Shown here in pieces: positions 8,430-16,983 of a DNA stretch of 64,000 nt. The DNA lies in contig NZ_CP114205.1 in NCBI RefSeq assembly GCF_027497495.1, positions 6,510,001 through 6,574,000 on the forward strand, in the 5' to 3' direction. This DNA is from Streptomyces tubercidicus. GTDB lineage: Bacteria; Actinomycetota; Actinomycetes; Streptomycetales; Streptomycetaceae. Numbering within the stretch: position 1 is the first letter of the stretch; every line of letters begins with the position of its first letter. The translations under genes and the position numbers were made by a program. The notes beneath the pieces are model-generated. The model was given only the letters and a program-made list of their open reading frames with translations. It was not told where the DNA came from and did no database searches.

Positions 8430-8645
8430 CTGCTGGCCCTCTTCGCCGGGCCGCTCGGGCTGGACGCCGCCGACGAACGGCTGCGCACCGCCTTCCTGGT
8501 CGGCGTCGAGACGGCCGATGCGCTGCTCCAGCTCGCCTTCCGTACGGATCCGGCCGGTGACCCGGCGCTCGTCGCCGAGACCAAGCTGCTGCTGCGGGCC
8601 TATCTGGCGCGCTATCTGGACGGGGCGGGCGCCGGGGAGGAGTGA
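8430..8645 (+). pseudogene. Remnant of a TetR-family regulator (C-terminal part)
   Basis: In one frame ending at the TGA at 8643-8645, 71 residues read like the end of a TetR ligand-binding domain: LLALFAGPLGLDAADERLRT, FLVGVETADALLQLAFR and ETKLLLRAYLARYL. No start codon, ribosome site or helix-turn-helix precedes it. Upstream the frame runs into proline-rich sequence and the 31-bp repeat, where other frames are also open. I read this as the 3' remains of a regulator that was once divergent from hmgA and whose DNA-binding half has been lost or scrambled. A short real gene starting inside the repeat remains possible. Confidence 0.5.
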
Positions 8646-8753
8646 GAGCCGGCGGCGGGCGGTGCCGGTCCGGTGTGCCGGTTCTGCGCATGCCCGTCCG
8701 GTGAGATCCCTATTGACCTGGGGTTTTGCTCGTATTGCTCGCGCGTCAAGACC

Positions 8754-8783
8754 TTGTTAACAAAACTTTGCGGGACCTACCGT
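8754..8783 (+). promoter_or_regulatory. Putative promoter with AT-rich palindrome for the citrate transporter
   Basis: A perfect 10-bp palindrome TTGTTAACAA (8754-8763) stands out in this GC-rich sequence. Its first half can serve as a -35 box (TTGTTA), followed after 18 bases by TACCGT (8778-8783) as -10, about 55 bp before the transporter start. A second TTGACC at 8714-8719 may be an alternative -35. This is inferred from spacing only. Confidence 0.4.
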
Positions 8784-8838
8784 CACCTGAACCGCCACCC
8801 CCGGCAGATGTTCAAGGGCGAACGTGAGGTAACCCCCA

Positions 8839-10314
8839 ATGCTGACAATCCTCGGATTTGTCATGATCGCCGCCTTCCTGGCGCTGATCATGATGAAGAA
8901 GATGTCACCGATGGCCGCGCTGGTGCTGATTCCCGCGCTGTTCTGCGTCCTGGTCGGACAGGGCGCGCACCTGGGCGACTACGTCCTCAAGGGCATCGGT
9001 GACCTGGCCCCCACTGCCGCGATGCTGATGTTCGCCATCATCTACTTCGGGGTGATGATCGACGTCGGTCTCTTCGACCCGATCGTCCGCGGCATCCTCA
9101 AGTTCTGCAAGGCCGACCCGGTGCGGGTGGTGGTCGGCACGGCGCTGCTCGCCGCGATCGTCTCGCTCGACGGCGACGGCTCCACCACCTTCATGATCAC
9201 TGTCTCGGCGCTCTACCCGCTCTACAAGCGGCTGAAGATGAGCCTCGTGGTGATGACCGGTGTCGCCGCCACCGCCAACGGCGTGATGAACACCCTTCCC
9301 TGGGGCGGCCCCACGGCCCGCGCGGCCACCGCGCTCAAGCTCGACGCCGGGGACATCTTCGTCCCGATGATCCCCGCCCTGGCCGTCGGCCTGGTCGCGG
9401 TCTTCGCCCTCGCGTATGTCCTCGGCCGGCGTGAGCGCAAGCGGCTCGGTGTCCTGACGCTCGGCGACACCGGGCTGGTGACCGAGGCCGTGCCCGAGAA
9501 GGAGACCGAAGAGGTCCTGGTCGGCGCGGGCTCCGGCGGCACCGGCCGCACCCCGGCCGATGCGCGGCCCACCACCGGCGGCGCGGGCACCGGCTCCGAC
9601 GATGAGCCGGCCACCGGCTCTGATGACGCCCCGGCCACCGGCTCCGAAGTGCAGGCCGGCGATGACGACGGCCTCCAGGTGCTGGACCCGCAGCGCGCCA
9701 CCCTGCGCCCCAAGCTGTACTGGTTCAACGCCGCGCTCACCCTCGCGCTGCTCACCCTGCTGATCCTCCAGGTTCTGCCGATCCCGGTCCTTTTCCTCCT
9801 GGGCGCGGCCCTCGCCCTCACCGTCAACTTCCCGCACATGAAGGACCAGAAGGCCCGGGTCGCCGCGCACGCCGAGAACGTGCTCAACGTCTCCGGCATG
9901 GTCTTCGCCGCCGCCGTCTTCACCGGCGTGCTCACCGGCACCGGCATGGTCGAGCACATGGCGCGCTGGCTGGTCAGCGGCATCCCCGACGCGCTCGGCC
10001 CGCACATGGGCATCGTCACCGGAATCCTCAGCATCCCGCTGACCTACTTCATGTCCAACGACGGCTTCTACTTCGGCATCGTCCCGATCCTCGCCGAGGC
10101 CGGCGCCGCCCACGGGGTCGCGCCCATCGAGATCGCCCGCGCCTCCCTCGTCGGACAGGCCCTGCACATGTCCAGCCCGCTGGTCCCCGCCGTCTACGTC
10201 CTCGTCGGCATGGCCAAGGTCGAGTTCGGCGACCACACCAAGTTCACCGTCAAATGGGCCGCACTGACCTCCCTGGTGGTCCTGTGCGCCGGTGTGCTCT
10301 TCGGCATCATCTGA
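8839..10314 (+). CDS. CitMHS-family citrate:H+/divalent-metal symporter
   Basis: A 491-residue, about 12-helix membrane transporter of the CitMHS family, which imports citrate complexed with Mg2+, Ca2+ or other divalent metals together with protons. Recognisable segments are ILKFCKADPVRVVVGTALLA, VSLDGDGSTTFMITVSALYP and NGVMNTLPWGGPTARAATAL in the N-terminal half, and YFMSNDGFYFGIVPILAEAG in the C-terminal half. The central cytoplasmic loop (about residues 215-285) is unusually long and of low complexity, with repeated ATGSDD motifs; the family normally has a shorter linker. GTGAGGT lies upstream of the ATG. The MFS gene follows 14 bp downstream, probably in one transcript. Confidence 0.92.
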   Translation: MLTILGFVMIAAFLALIMMKKMSPMAALVLIPALFCVLVGQGAHLGDYVLKGIGDLAPTAAMLMFAIIYFGVMIDVGLFDPIVRGILKFCKADPVRVVVGTALLAAIVSLDGDGSTTFMITVSALYPLYKRLKMSLVVMTGVAATANGVMNTLPWGGPTARAATALKLDAGDIFVPMIPALAVGLVAVFALAYVLGRRERKRLGVLTLGDTGLVTEAVPEKETEEVLVGAGSGGTGRTPADARPTTGGAGTGSDDEPATGSDDAPATGSEVQAGDDDGLQVLDPQRATLRPKLYWFNAALTLALLTLLILQVLPIPVLFLLGAALALTVNFPHMKDQKARVAAHAENVLNVSGMVFAAAVFTGVLTGTGMVEHMARWLVSGIPDALGPHMGIVTGILSIPLTYFMSNDGFYFGIVPILAEAGAAHGVAPIEIARASLVGQALHMSSPLVPAVYVLVGMAKVEFGDHTKFTVKWAALTSLVVLCAGVLFGII

Positions 10315-10328
10315 GGCGCGCGCCCGGC

Positions 10329-11693
10329 ATGACCGCCACCAACACCCGGAGGCCCGGCAGGGGATGGCTGCTGCGCCTGGTCCTCACCTTCTCCTTCGCG
10401 CAGGGAGCGGTGAGCATGGCCAGGCCGGCCGTCTCCTACCGGGCCCTCGCTCTGGGCGCCGACGAGCGTGCCGTTGGCGTGATCACGGCCGTCTACGCCC
10501 TGCTGCCGCTGCTCGTCGCCGTCCCGCTCGGCCGCCGTACCGACCAGGGCCGCTGTGCCCCGCTGCTGGTGGCAGGGGTGGCGCTGATCAGCGGCGGGTG
10601 CGCGCTCAGCGGGCTGGCCGGATCGCTGCCCGCGATGGCCGCCTGGAGCGGGGTGATGGGACTGGGGCACCTCTGCTTCGTCATCGGCGCCCAGTCGATC
10701 GTCGCCCGCCGCAGCGCGCCCGAGGACCGCGACCGCAACTTCGGCCACTTCACCATCGGCGCCTCCCTCGGCCAGCTGATCGGCCCGGTCGCCGCCGGGC
10801 TCGTCATCTCCGAACACGACGGCCGGATGGCTCCGACGAGCGCCACCGCCCTGCTGGTCTCCGGCGCCGTCGCCGCCGTCTCGTACGCCTCCCTCTGGCG
10901 CCTCGAACAGCGCGCCCGCACCGTCCCGTCCGGCGCCCCGGCCCCGGCTGCCGGACCCCCGGTCCCGGTCCGCGGCATCCTGCGGACCCGGGGCGTACCG
11001 TCCGGCATCTTCATGAGCCTGGCCGTGCTCTCGGCGACCGACGTCCTTACCGCCTACCTCCCCGTCATCGGCGAGGACCGCGCCATCGCCCCCACCACCA
11101 TCGGCCTGCTGCTCAGCCTGCGGGCCGCGGCCACCATCGCCTGCCGACTGGTGATGACGCCGATGATCCGCTGGCTGGGGCGCACCGCGCTGATGGCCGC
11201 CAGCTGTGCGTCGGCCGGTGTGCTGTGCGGCGGTCTGGTGCTGCCGGTGCCGGTGTGGGCGCTGGCCGCGATGCTGCTCGCCCTCGGCTTCTGTCTCGGC
11301 GTCGGCCAGCCGCTGTCGATGACGACGGTCGTACAGGCCGCCCCCGAACGTGCCCGCAGTACGGCGCTGGCGCTCCGCCTGACCGGCAACCGCCTCGGCC
11401 AGGTCGCCGCCCCGGCCGGTGCGGGCCTCCTCGCCGGTGTCGCGGGCACGGCCGCGCCCTTCGCGCTGCTCGGCGGGCTGTTGGTGGCCTCCGCCGTGAT
11501 GGCGGCCCGTACGGGACGGGGGCGGGGAGGTGGCACCGCAGGCAGGGGCAGTTCATGGTTCAGCCGCCGCCGTCCCCGCCGTCGCATCCGTCGATGTCGT
11601 CATCACACCCGTCCACCTCGCCCGGAGAGACGGTGTTCAGGCGCCACAGGACGAGGCCCGTGCCGTTGCGCACCGTGTCGACGCGGGCCGTGA
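10329..11693 (+). CDS. MFS transporter
   Basis: A 454-residue major facilitator with 12 predicted helices. The loop between helices 2 and 3 reads PLGRRTDQGR, a version of the MFS cytoplasmic motif, and a second copy of the repeat begins near residue 230. The substrate is not evident. It starts 14 bp after the citrate transporter, so translation may be coupled. The last 45 residues are a basic Arg/His/Pro-rich tail unlike an MFS C-terminus. They are encoded where the gene overlaps the 3' end of the convergent lipoprotein gene by about 134 bp, so the original stop may have been lost. Confidence 0.85.
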   Translation: MTATNTRRPGRGWLLRLVLTFSFAQGAVSMARPAVSYRALALGADERAVGVITAVYALLPLLVAVPLGRRTDQGRCAPLLVAGVALISGGCALSGLAGSLPAMAAWSGVMGLGHLCFVIGAQSIVARRSAPEDRDRNFGHFTIGASLGQLIGPVAAGLVISEHDGRMAPTSATALLVSGAVAAVSYASLWRLEQRARTVPSGAPAPAAGPPVPVRGILRTRGVPSGIFMSLAVLSATDVLTAYLPVIGEDRAIAPTTIGLLLSLRAAATIACRLVMTPMIRWLGRTALMAASCASAGVLCGGLVLPVPVWALAAMLLALGFCLGVGQPLSMTTVVQAAPERARSTALALRLTGNRLGQVAAPAGAGLLAGVAGTAAPFALLGGLLVASAVMAARTGRGRGGGTAGRGSSWFSRRRPRRRIRRCRHHTRPPRPERRCSGATGRGPCRCAPCRRGP

Positions 11694-12135
11694 ACGGGCC
11701 GCCCGGAGGGATGTTGAACTGATCGGCCTCACGGTCCCCGCAGCCGATTCCGTAAGCCTGCTCCGCGTCGCCGCGCGTCAGTGTGAGGGTGAGTTCCTCA
11801 ACGCCCCTGGTGTCGCAGGTGATGTCGAGGCGGTACCACCGCTTCCCCGGCGCCCGGAACGTCTTGTGGACTCCGCTCGCGATATGCGCGGACCCGGAGT
11901 CGGCGCGTCGCGGATCGCTGCCGTCGTTGTCATAGGCGTCCAAAGCCCGTTCCGCGCGTTGCATGGCATCGTCGGGCTCCCAGGGCCTGCCGCTGTCCGG
12001 CGCTGAGGTCTTCTGCGCTCCCTGTTCCGGCGTCTCCTTTTTCGCATCGTCGGCGCAGCCGGACAGGAGTAAGGCTGCGGCGGCGCCGAGCGGGGCGAGG
12101 TGGCGTAAGAGGTGGCGTAAGCGGTGCGGGGGCAT
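11560..12135 (-). CDS. Putative lipoprotein of unknown function
   Basis: A 191-residue exported protein. After MPPHRLRHLLRHLAP and a hydrophobic stretch comes a lipobox, LLLSGCADD, so the Cys would be lipid-modified and the protein anchored outside the membrane. The mature part is acidic and includes paired cysteines (ITCDTRG, GIGCGDRE) and an Asp/Gly-rich tail CDDDIDGCDGGDGGG. No known domain is recognised. The ATG at 12135 is preferred over an upstream in-frame start because GAGG lies just before it and the signal peptide begins there. Its 3' end overlaps the convergent MFS gene. Confidence 0.75.
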   Translation of the reverse strand: MPPHRLRHLLRHLAPLGAAAALLLSGCADDAKKETPEQGAQKTSAPDSGRPWEPDDAMQRAERALDAYDNDGSDPRRADSGSAHIASGVHKTFRAPGKRWYRLDITCDTRGVEELTLTLTRGDAEQAYGIGCGDREADQFNIPPGGPFTARVDTVRNGTGLVLWRLNTVSPGEVDGCDDDIDGCDGGDGGG

Positions 12136-12250
12136 AGGAACCTCGGATGTATATGTTTGCGGAGTCGGTACCAAAGGGGCGGGCGAAGTGCGGGTCGGCC
12201 CCTCGTGGTGACCGTCACCCCGGTGTGGGGCGGGGAGCTCTGGCGGCAGA

Positions 12251-12269
12251 AAACTACCGTCGCTAGTTT
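12251..12269. promoter_or_regulatory. TetR-type operator upstream of the aldehyde dehydrogenase
   Basis: AAACTACCGTCGCTAGTTT: two perfect 6-base arms (AAACTA/TAGTTT) separated by seven bases, about 36 bp before the aldehyde dehydrogenase start. The same AAACTA-N7 layout recurs at 15629-15647, beside the divergent TetR gene and the acyl-CoA dehydrogenase. The likely reader is therefore that TetR protein (14953-15600). Confidence 0.6.
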
Positions 12270-12305
12270 GGGGATGACCAGTAGCCGGCGCGAGAGGACC
12301 ACGAC

Positions 12306-13703
12306 GTGAAGCAGCACGACGCGATGTACATCGACGGAAGCTGGCGGCCCGCCGAGGGCGACGGGACGATCGAGGTCGTCAACCCGGCTGACGGGCGGGT
12401 GATCGCGACCGTCCCGGCCGGCTCCGCGCAGGACGTGGACGTCGCCGTGCGGGCTGCCCGTGCCGCCCTGCCGGGCTGGGCCGCCACCCCGCCGGGGGAG
12501 CGGGCGGACCGGCTGGCCGCGCTGCACGGCCAACTCGTCGCCCGCGCCGGAGAAGTGGCCGAGACGGTCACCGCCGAGCTCGGCTCGCCGCTCGCCTTCA
12601 GTACGGCGGTGCACGCCGGGGTGCCGGTCGCGGTCTGCGGCTCGTACGCCGAACTGGCCCGTACGTACGCCTTCGAGGAGACCATCGGCAACTCCACCGT
12701 GCTGCACGAACCGGTCGGTGTGGTCGGCGCGATCACGCCCTGGAACTATCCGCTCCACCAGATCGTCGCCAAGGTCGCCCCGGCGCTCGCGGCCGGCTGC
12801 ACGGTGGTGCTCAAGCCCGCCGAGGACACCCCGCTGGTCGCCCAGCTGTTCGCGGAGTGCGTCGACGCGGCCGGGATACCCGCGGGTGTCTTCAACCTCG
12901 TCACCGGCCTCGGCCCGGTCGCCGGGCAGGCGCTCGCCGAGCACGAGGGGGTCGATCTGGTCTCCTTCACCGGCTCGACGGCCGTCGGCAAGCGGATCGG
13001 TGCGCTCGCGGGCGCCGCGGTCAAGCGGGTGGCGCTGGAGCTGGGCGGCAAGTCCGCCAATGTCATCCTGCCCGGCGCCGACCTGGGGAAGGCCGTCGCG
13101 GTCGGTGTCGCCAATGTCATGGCCAACTCCGGTCAGACCTGTAGCGCCTGGACCCGGATGCTGGTCCACCGGGATCACTACGCCGAGGCGGTGGAGCTGG
13201 CGACGGCGGCCGCCGCGAAGTACGTACCCGGCGAGAGGATCGGCCCGTTGGTCAACGCCACCCAGCGGGACCGGGTGCGCGGCTATATCGAGCAGGGCGT
13301 CGCCGAGGGGGCACGGGTGGTCGCGGGCGGCCCGGAGGCACCCGTCCCCGGGGTGGGCTACTACGTCGCACCGACCGTCTTCGCGGACGTCACCCCGGAG
13401 ATGACCATCGCCCAGGAGGAGATCTTCGGGCCCGTCCTGTCGATCCTGGCGTACGAGGACGAGGACGACGCCGCCCGGATCGCCAACGACACCGTCTACG
13501 GCCTGGCCGGTGGGGTCTGGGCGGCCGACGAGGCCACGGCGGTCGCCTTCGCCCGCCGTCTGCACACCGGGCAGGTCGACATCAACGGCGGCCGCTTCAA
13601 CCCCCTCGCCCCGTTCGGCGGTTACAAGCAGTCCGGCATCGGCCGCGAGCTGGGCCCGCACGGACTGACCGAATACCTGCAGACCAAGTCCCTGCAGTTC
13701 TGA
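12306..13703 (+). CDS. NAD(P)+-dependent aldehyde dehydrogenase
   Basis: A 465-residue cytosolic enzyme that oxidises an aldehyde to its acid. It is full length for the ALDH superfamily. The N-terminal Rossmann domain contains PWNYPLHQIVAKVAPALAAG and FTGSTAVGKRIG. The general base is Glu245 in LELGGKSANVIL and the nucleophile is Cys279 in NSGQTCSAWTRM. The conserved QEEIFGPVLSI and the final PFGGYKQSGIGRELG are present. GTG at 12306 follows GAGAGGACC. It is followed by a zinc alcohol dehydrogenase, suggesting stepwise oxidation of an alcohol through the aldehyde to an acid that the nearby acyl-CoA enzymes could take on. The natural alcohol is unknown. Confidence 0.93.
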   Translation: MKQHDAMYIDGSWRPAEGDGTIEVVNPADGRVIATVPAGSAQDVDVAVRAARAALPGWAATPPGERADRLAALHGQLVARAGEVAETVTAELGSPLAFSTAVHAGVPVAVCGSYAELARTYAFEETIGNSTVLHEPVGVVGAITPWNYPLHQIVAKVAPALAAGCTVVLKPAEDTPLVAQLFAECVDAAGIPAGVFNLVTGLGPVAGQALAEHEGVDLVSFTGSTAVGKRIGALAGAAVKRVALELGGKSANVILPGADLGKAVAVGVANVMANSGQTCSAWTRMLVHRDHYAEAVELATAAAAKYVPGERIGPLVNATQRDRVRGYIEQGVAEGARVVAGGPEAPVPGVGYYVAPTVFADVTPEMTIAQEEIFGPVLSILAYEDEDDAARIANDTVYGLAGGVWAADEATAVAFARRLHTGQVDINGGRFNPLAPFGGYKQSGIGRELGPHGLTEYLQTKSLQF

Positions 13704-13779
13704 TCCGACCGGCCCGGCGGGGGCGGCCGCCGCCCCCGCCCTTTCCCCCGCCCGCCGCCCTGTGCACCGAGGAGTCCCT

Positions 13780-14861
13780 GTGGTCCGCGCCGCCGTACTG
13801 CCCGCCGTCAACGCCCCCTTGCAGATCACCGAGATCGAGCTGCCCGAGCCGGGCCCCGGCCAGGTCCGTATCCGGCTCGCCGCCGCCGGGGTCTGCCACT
13901 CCGATCTGTCCCTGTCCAACGGCACGCTGCGCCAGCCCGCCCCGGCCGTCCTCGGGCACGAGGGCGCGGGCACCGTCACCGCGGTCGGCCCGGACGTGAC
14001 CACGGTGGCCCCCGGCGACCAGGTCGTCCTCAACTGGGCGCCCTCCTGCGGCGACTGCCACTTCTGCGGACTGGCCGAGCCCTGGCTGTGCGCCCACTCC
14101 GGCCTCGCCGCGAACGCCCCGTACGCCAAGCGGGCCGACGACGCCACCGAGCTCTACCCCGGCCTGGGCACCGCCGTGTTCGCCGAGGAGACCGTGGTCT
14201 CCGCACGGGCCGCGCTGCCGCTGCCCGAGGGGGTGCCGCTCGCCGATGCCGCGCTGCTCGGCTGCGCGGTGCTCACCGGATGGGGCGCGGTGCACCACAG
14301 CGCCCGGGTGCGTACGGGGGAGTCGGTCGTGGTCTTCGGCGTGGGCGGGGTGGGCCTGGCCACGCTGCAGGCGGCGCGGATCGCGGGCGCCGGTCCGATC
14401 GTGGCCGTGGATGTCTCGCCGGAGAAGGAGGAGCTGGCCCGCTCGGCAGGGGCCACCGAATTCGTGGTGGCGGGCGACGACACCGCAAAGCGCATCCGCA
14501 AGCTCACCGGCGGACTGGGTGCCGATGTCGCCGTGGAGTGCGTGGGCCGCGCCGACACCATCCGTACGGCCTGGTCGTCGACCCGCCGCGGCGGCCGGAC
14601 CACGGTCGTCGGCATCGGCGGCCAGGACCAGCAGGTCTCCTTCTCCGCCCTGGAACTCTTCTACTTCGGCCGCACCCTCTCCGGCTGCGTCTACGGCAAC
14701 ACCGACCCGCCCGCGACCTCCCGCTCATCGCCCGCCACATCCGCTCCGGTGCCTTCGACCTCTCCACCCTGGTCACCGACCGGATCGCCCTCGACGGCAT
14801 CCCTGCGGCCTTCGACGCGATGCTGGCGGGGAAGGGGGGACGGGCGTTGGTGGTGTTCTAG
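13780..14861 (+). pseudogene. Zinc-dependent alcohol dehydrogenase with a frameshift near the 3' end
   Basis: The first about 308 residues form a normal class III-like medium-chain alcohol dehydrogenase. The catalytic zinc ligands lie in AGVCHSDLS, GHEGAGTV and LGCAVLTGW, the structural zinc cluster is CGDCHFCGLAEPWLC, and the nucleotide-binding motif is VFGVGGVGLATLQAAR. At 14707-14710 one C appears to be missing. Up to YGNTDP the frame matches the family. The expected ending (LPLIARHIRSGAFDLSTLVT to GKGGRALVVF, stop at 14861) continues in the next frame. As written, the frame instead runs out of family sequence to a stop near 14901. Restored length is about 360 residues. GTG at 13780 follows GAGGAG. 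Either a sequencing error or a recent mutation would explain it. Confidence 0.75.
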
Positions 14862-14952
14862 GGGGCTGGCATCCCGGGCATCCCGTCCGGCCAAGGGCTG
14901 AAGCCCGCCAAGCGCTGACGCCCGCAGCCGCCCGCCCCGCCCCGCGCCGCGG

Positions 14953-15600
14953 TCACCGGCCGTCCGGCGGGGCGAGTTCCGGGTGCTGCAGTGCCAGCCC
15001 GTCCACCAGTGCCCGCAGCCCCGTCTCGAAGGCGCCCTCGTCCACCTGGCGTTGATGCTCCGCCAGCAGATGGGCCTGGCCCAGGTGAGGGTAGTCGGTG
15101 GGGTCGTAGGCGCTCGGGTCGTCGACGAAACCACGGGCGAACGAGCCGAGTGCGGAGCCGGCCACGAAGTAGCGGACCATGGCGCAGACCCTGGTGGCCT
15201 GGGCGGGGGGCCAGCCCGCCTCGACCATCCCGCCGAACGCCGCGTCGGCCATCTTCAGGCCGGCCGGGCGGCGGCCGGGGCCCTGGGCGAGGAACGGCAC
15301 GATCTGCGGATGGGCGGCGAGCGCCGCGCGGTAGGAGCGGGCCCAGTCGAGCAGCCCGGCGCGCCAGTCCGTGCCCGATGCGAACGTCGACACATCGACC
15401 TCGGCGATGACCGTGTCGGCCACCGCGTCGAGGATCTCGTCCTTGGTCGTGAAGTGGTTGTAGAGCGACGGCCCGCTGACGCCCAGCTCCGCCGCCAGAC
15501 GCCGGGTGGAGAGCGCCTGCAGCCCCTCGGCGTCGATGAGCGCCAGCGCCGTGGAGACGATGCGTTCGCGGCTCAGAAGGGGCTTGCGGGGTCGGGCCAT
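14953..15600 (-). CDS. TetR-family transcriptional regulator
   Basis: A 215-residue regulator with an N-terminal helix-turn-helix (residues about 9-55: IVSTALALIDAEGLQALSTR then LAAELGVSGPSLYNHFTTKD) and a helical effector domain (DWRAGLLDWARSYRAALAAH). It is divergent from the acyl-CoA dehydrogenase gene. The inverted repeat at 15629-15647 in the 74-bp gap probably lets it control itself and that gene, and the matching site at 12251 would add the alcohol/aldehyde dehydrogenase genes. The likely ligand is an acyl-CoA or aldehyde intermediate, but this is inferred from the neighbours. An in-frame ATG three codons upstream is possible; MARPRKP is the usual TetR beginning. Confidence 0.9.
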   Translation of the reverse strand: MARPRKPLLSRERIVSTALALIDAEGLQALSTRRLAAELGVSGPSLYNHFTTKDEILDAVADTVIAEVDVSTFASGTDWRAGLLDWARSYRAALAAHPQIVPFLAQGPGRRPAGLKMADAAFGGMVEAGWPPAQATRVCAMVRYFVAGSALGSFARGFVDDPSAYDPTDYPHLGQAHLLAEHQRQVDEGAFETGLRALVDGLALQHPELAPPDGR

Positions 15601-15628
15601 GCCGCACATAGTAGAGGCTGCCGAGCGG

Positions 15629-15647
15629 AAACTAGCAGTGCTAATTA
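15629..15647. promoter_or_regulatory. TetR-type operator between divergent TetR and acyl-CoA dehydrogenase genes
   Basis: AAACTAGCAGTGCTAATTA contains the perfect inner inverted repeat TAGCA-G-TGCTA (15633-15643) and shares the AAACTA-N7-TA layout with the site at 12251-12269; the right arm has two mismatches. It sits where it could repress both divergent genes. Confidence 0.6.
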
Positions 15648-15674
15648 ACTGTTCTCGTCCACAAGGGGCCCGAG

Positions 15675-16826
15675 ATGAATCTGGAGCTCAGCGCGGAGCA
15701 GACCGCGGTACGGCAGCTCGCCAAGGACTTCACCGAGCGCGAGATCGCCCCGTATGCCACCGCCTGGGACCGCGCGGAACAGGTCGACCGCGGCATCGTG
15801 AAGAAGCTCGGCGACCTCGGCTTCCTCGGGCTCACCGTCCCGGAGGAGTACGGCGGCTCGGGCGGCGACCACGTCTCCTACGCCCTGGTCACCGAGGAGC
15901 TGGGCCGCGGCGACTCCTCCGTACGCGGCATCGTCTCGGTCTCCCTGGGGCTGGTGGCGAAGACCCTCGCGGCATGGGGCGACGAGGAACAGAAGCGGGC
16001 GTGGCTGCCGCGGCTCACCTCCGGCGAGGCGGTCGGCTGCTTCGGCCTGACGGAGCCGGGCACCGGCTCGGACGCGGCGAACCTCGCCACCCGCGCGGTC
16101 CGTGACGGGGACCGCTATGTCCTCGACGGCACCAAGATGTTCATCACCAACGGGACCTGGGCCGATCTGGTGCTGCTCTTCGCCCGCACCGGCGGCGCCC
16201 CCGGCCACCAGGGCATCAGCGCCTTCCTCGTACCGGCCGACAGCCCCGGTCTGGAGCGCCGGGAGATCCACGGGAAGCTGGGGCTGCGCGGCCAGGCCAC
16301 CGCGGAGCTGGTCCTGGACGGCGTACGGGTCCCGGCGGCCGCGATGCTGGGTCCGGAGGGCAAGGGCTTCTCGGTCGCGATGTCCGCGCTCGCCAAGGGC
16401 CGGATGTCGGTCGCGGCCGGCTGTGTGGGCATCGCCCAGGCCGCCCTGGACGCCGCGCTCGGCTACGCGGGCGAGCGCGAGCAGTTCGGCAAGCCCATCG
16501 CCCGGCATCAGCTGGTCCAGGAGCTGATCAGCGATATCTCCGTGGATGTGGCGGCCGCGCGGCTGCTGACCTGGCGGGTCGCCGATCTGATCGACCGCGG
16601 CGAGCCGTTCGCCACCGAGGCGTCGCAGGCCAAGCTGTTCGCCTCCGAGGCCGCGGTCCGCTCCGCCAACAACGCCCTGCAGGTGTTCGGCGGCTATGGC
16701 TATATCGACGAGTACCCGGTCGGCAAGTTGCTCCGGGACGCACGGGTGATGACCCTGTACGAGGGCACCAGCCAGATACAGAAGCTGGTCATCGGGCGGG
16801 CGCTGACGGGGGTCTCCGCCTTCTGA
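15675..16826 (+). CDS. Acyl-CoA dehydrogenase
   Basis: A 383-residue FAD enzyme that introduces the alpha-beta double bond of acyl-CoA thioesters. It is full length for the short/medium-chain family. The FAD-binding middle segment has CFGLTEPGTGSDAANL and YVLDGTKMFITNGTWADL. The C-terminal helical domain has REQFGKPIARHQLVQELISD, QVFGGYGYIDEYPVGKLLRD and LYEGTSQIQKLVIGR, whose Glu is the catalytic base in this group. Unusually for gene order, the TetR regulator is divergent and its operator lies in the 74-bp gap. The MaoC-type hydratase at 17688 could take the enoyl-CoA onward. The chain specificity (short, branched or aromatic acyl) is unknown. Confidence 0.93.
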   Translation: MNLELSAEQTAVRQLAKDFTEREIAPYATAWDRAEQVDRGIVKKLGDLGFLGLTVPEEYGGSGGDHVSYALVTEELGRGDSSVRGIVSVSLGLVAKTLAAWGDEEQKRAWLPRLTSGEAVGCFGLTEPGTGSDAANLATRAVRDGDRYVLDGTKMFITNGTWADLVLLFARTGGAPGHQGISAFLVPADSPGLERREIHGKLGLRGQATAELVLDGVRVPAAAMLGPEGKGFSVAMSALAKGRMSVAAGCVGIAQAALDAALGYAGEREQFGKPIARHQLVQELISDISVDVAAARLLTWRVADLIDRGEPFATEASQAKLFASEAAVRSANNALQVFGGYGYIDEYPVGKLLRDARVMTLYEGTSQIQKLVIGRALTGVSAF

Positions 16827-16902
16827 TCCGTCTCTGCTCCGCTTCTGACCCGCCCGTACGGCGCGTACGCTCACGGCGAGGCCCCCGGACCCCCGCCGCG
16901 CC

Positions 16903-16918
16903 CTAAGCGCTTGCTCAG
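16903..16918. promoter_or_regulatory. TetR-type operator upstream of the second TetR gene
   Basis: CTAAGCGCTTGCTCAG, an inverted repeat (CTAAGC/GCTCAG around GCTT) lying 65 bp before the TetR start. An identical 16-mer is present at 18207-18222 before the MaoC gene. A 16-base identity in intergenic DNA is very unlikely by chance, so one regulator probably reads both. Confidence 0.7.
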
Positions 16919-16983
16919 CGGCGCGATATGGTGTTCGATCCGTCAGAGGAGGGTCCCTGGCGGGTCGAGGAGCGGGGTGCGCG

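Noticed and set aside
11778..14147. A 789-codon open frame on the minus strand across the aldehyde and alcohol dehydrogenase genes
   Set aside because: It is antisense to two clearly recognised enzymes, has low-complexity Arg/Gly/Asp composition and no domain. High-GC genomes produce such mirror frames.
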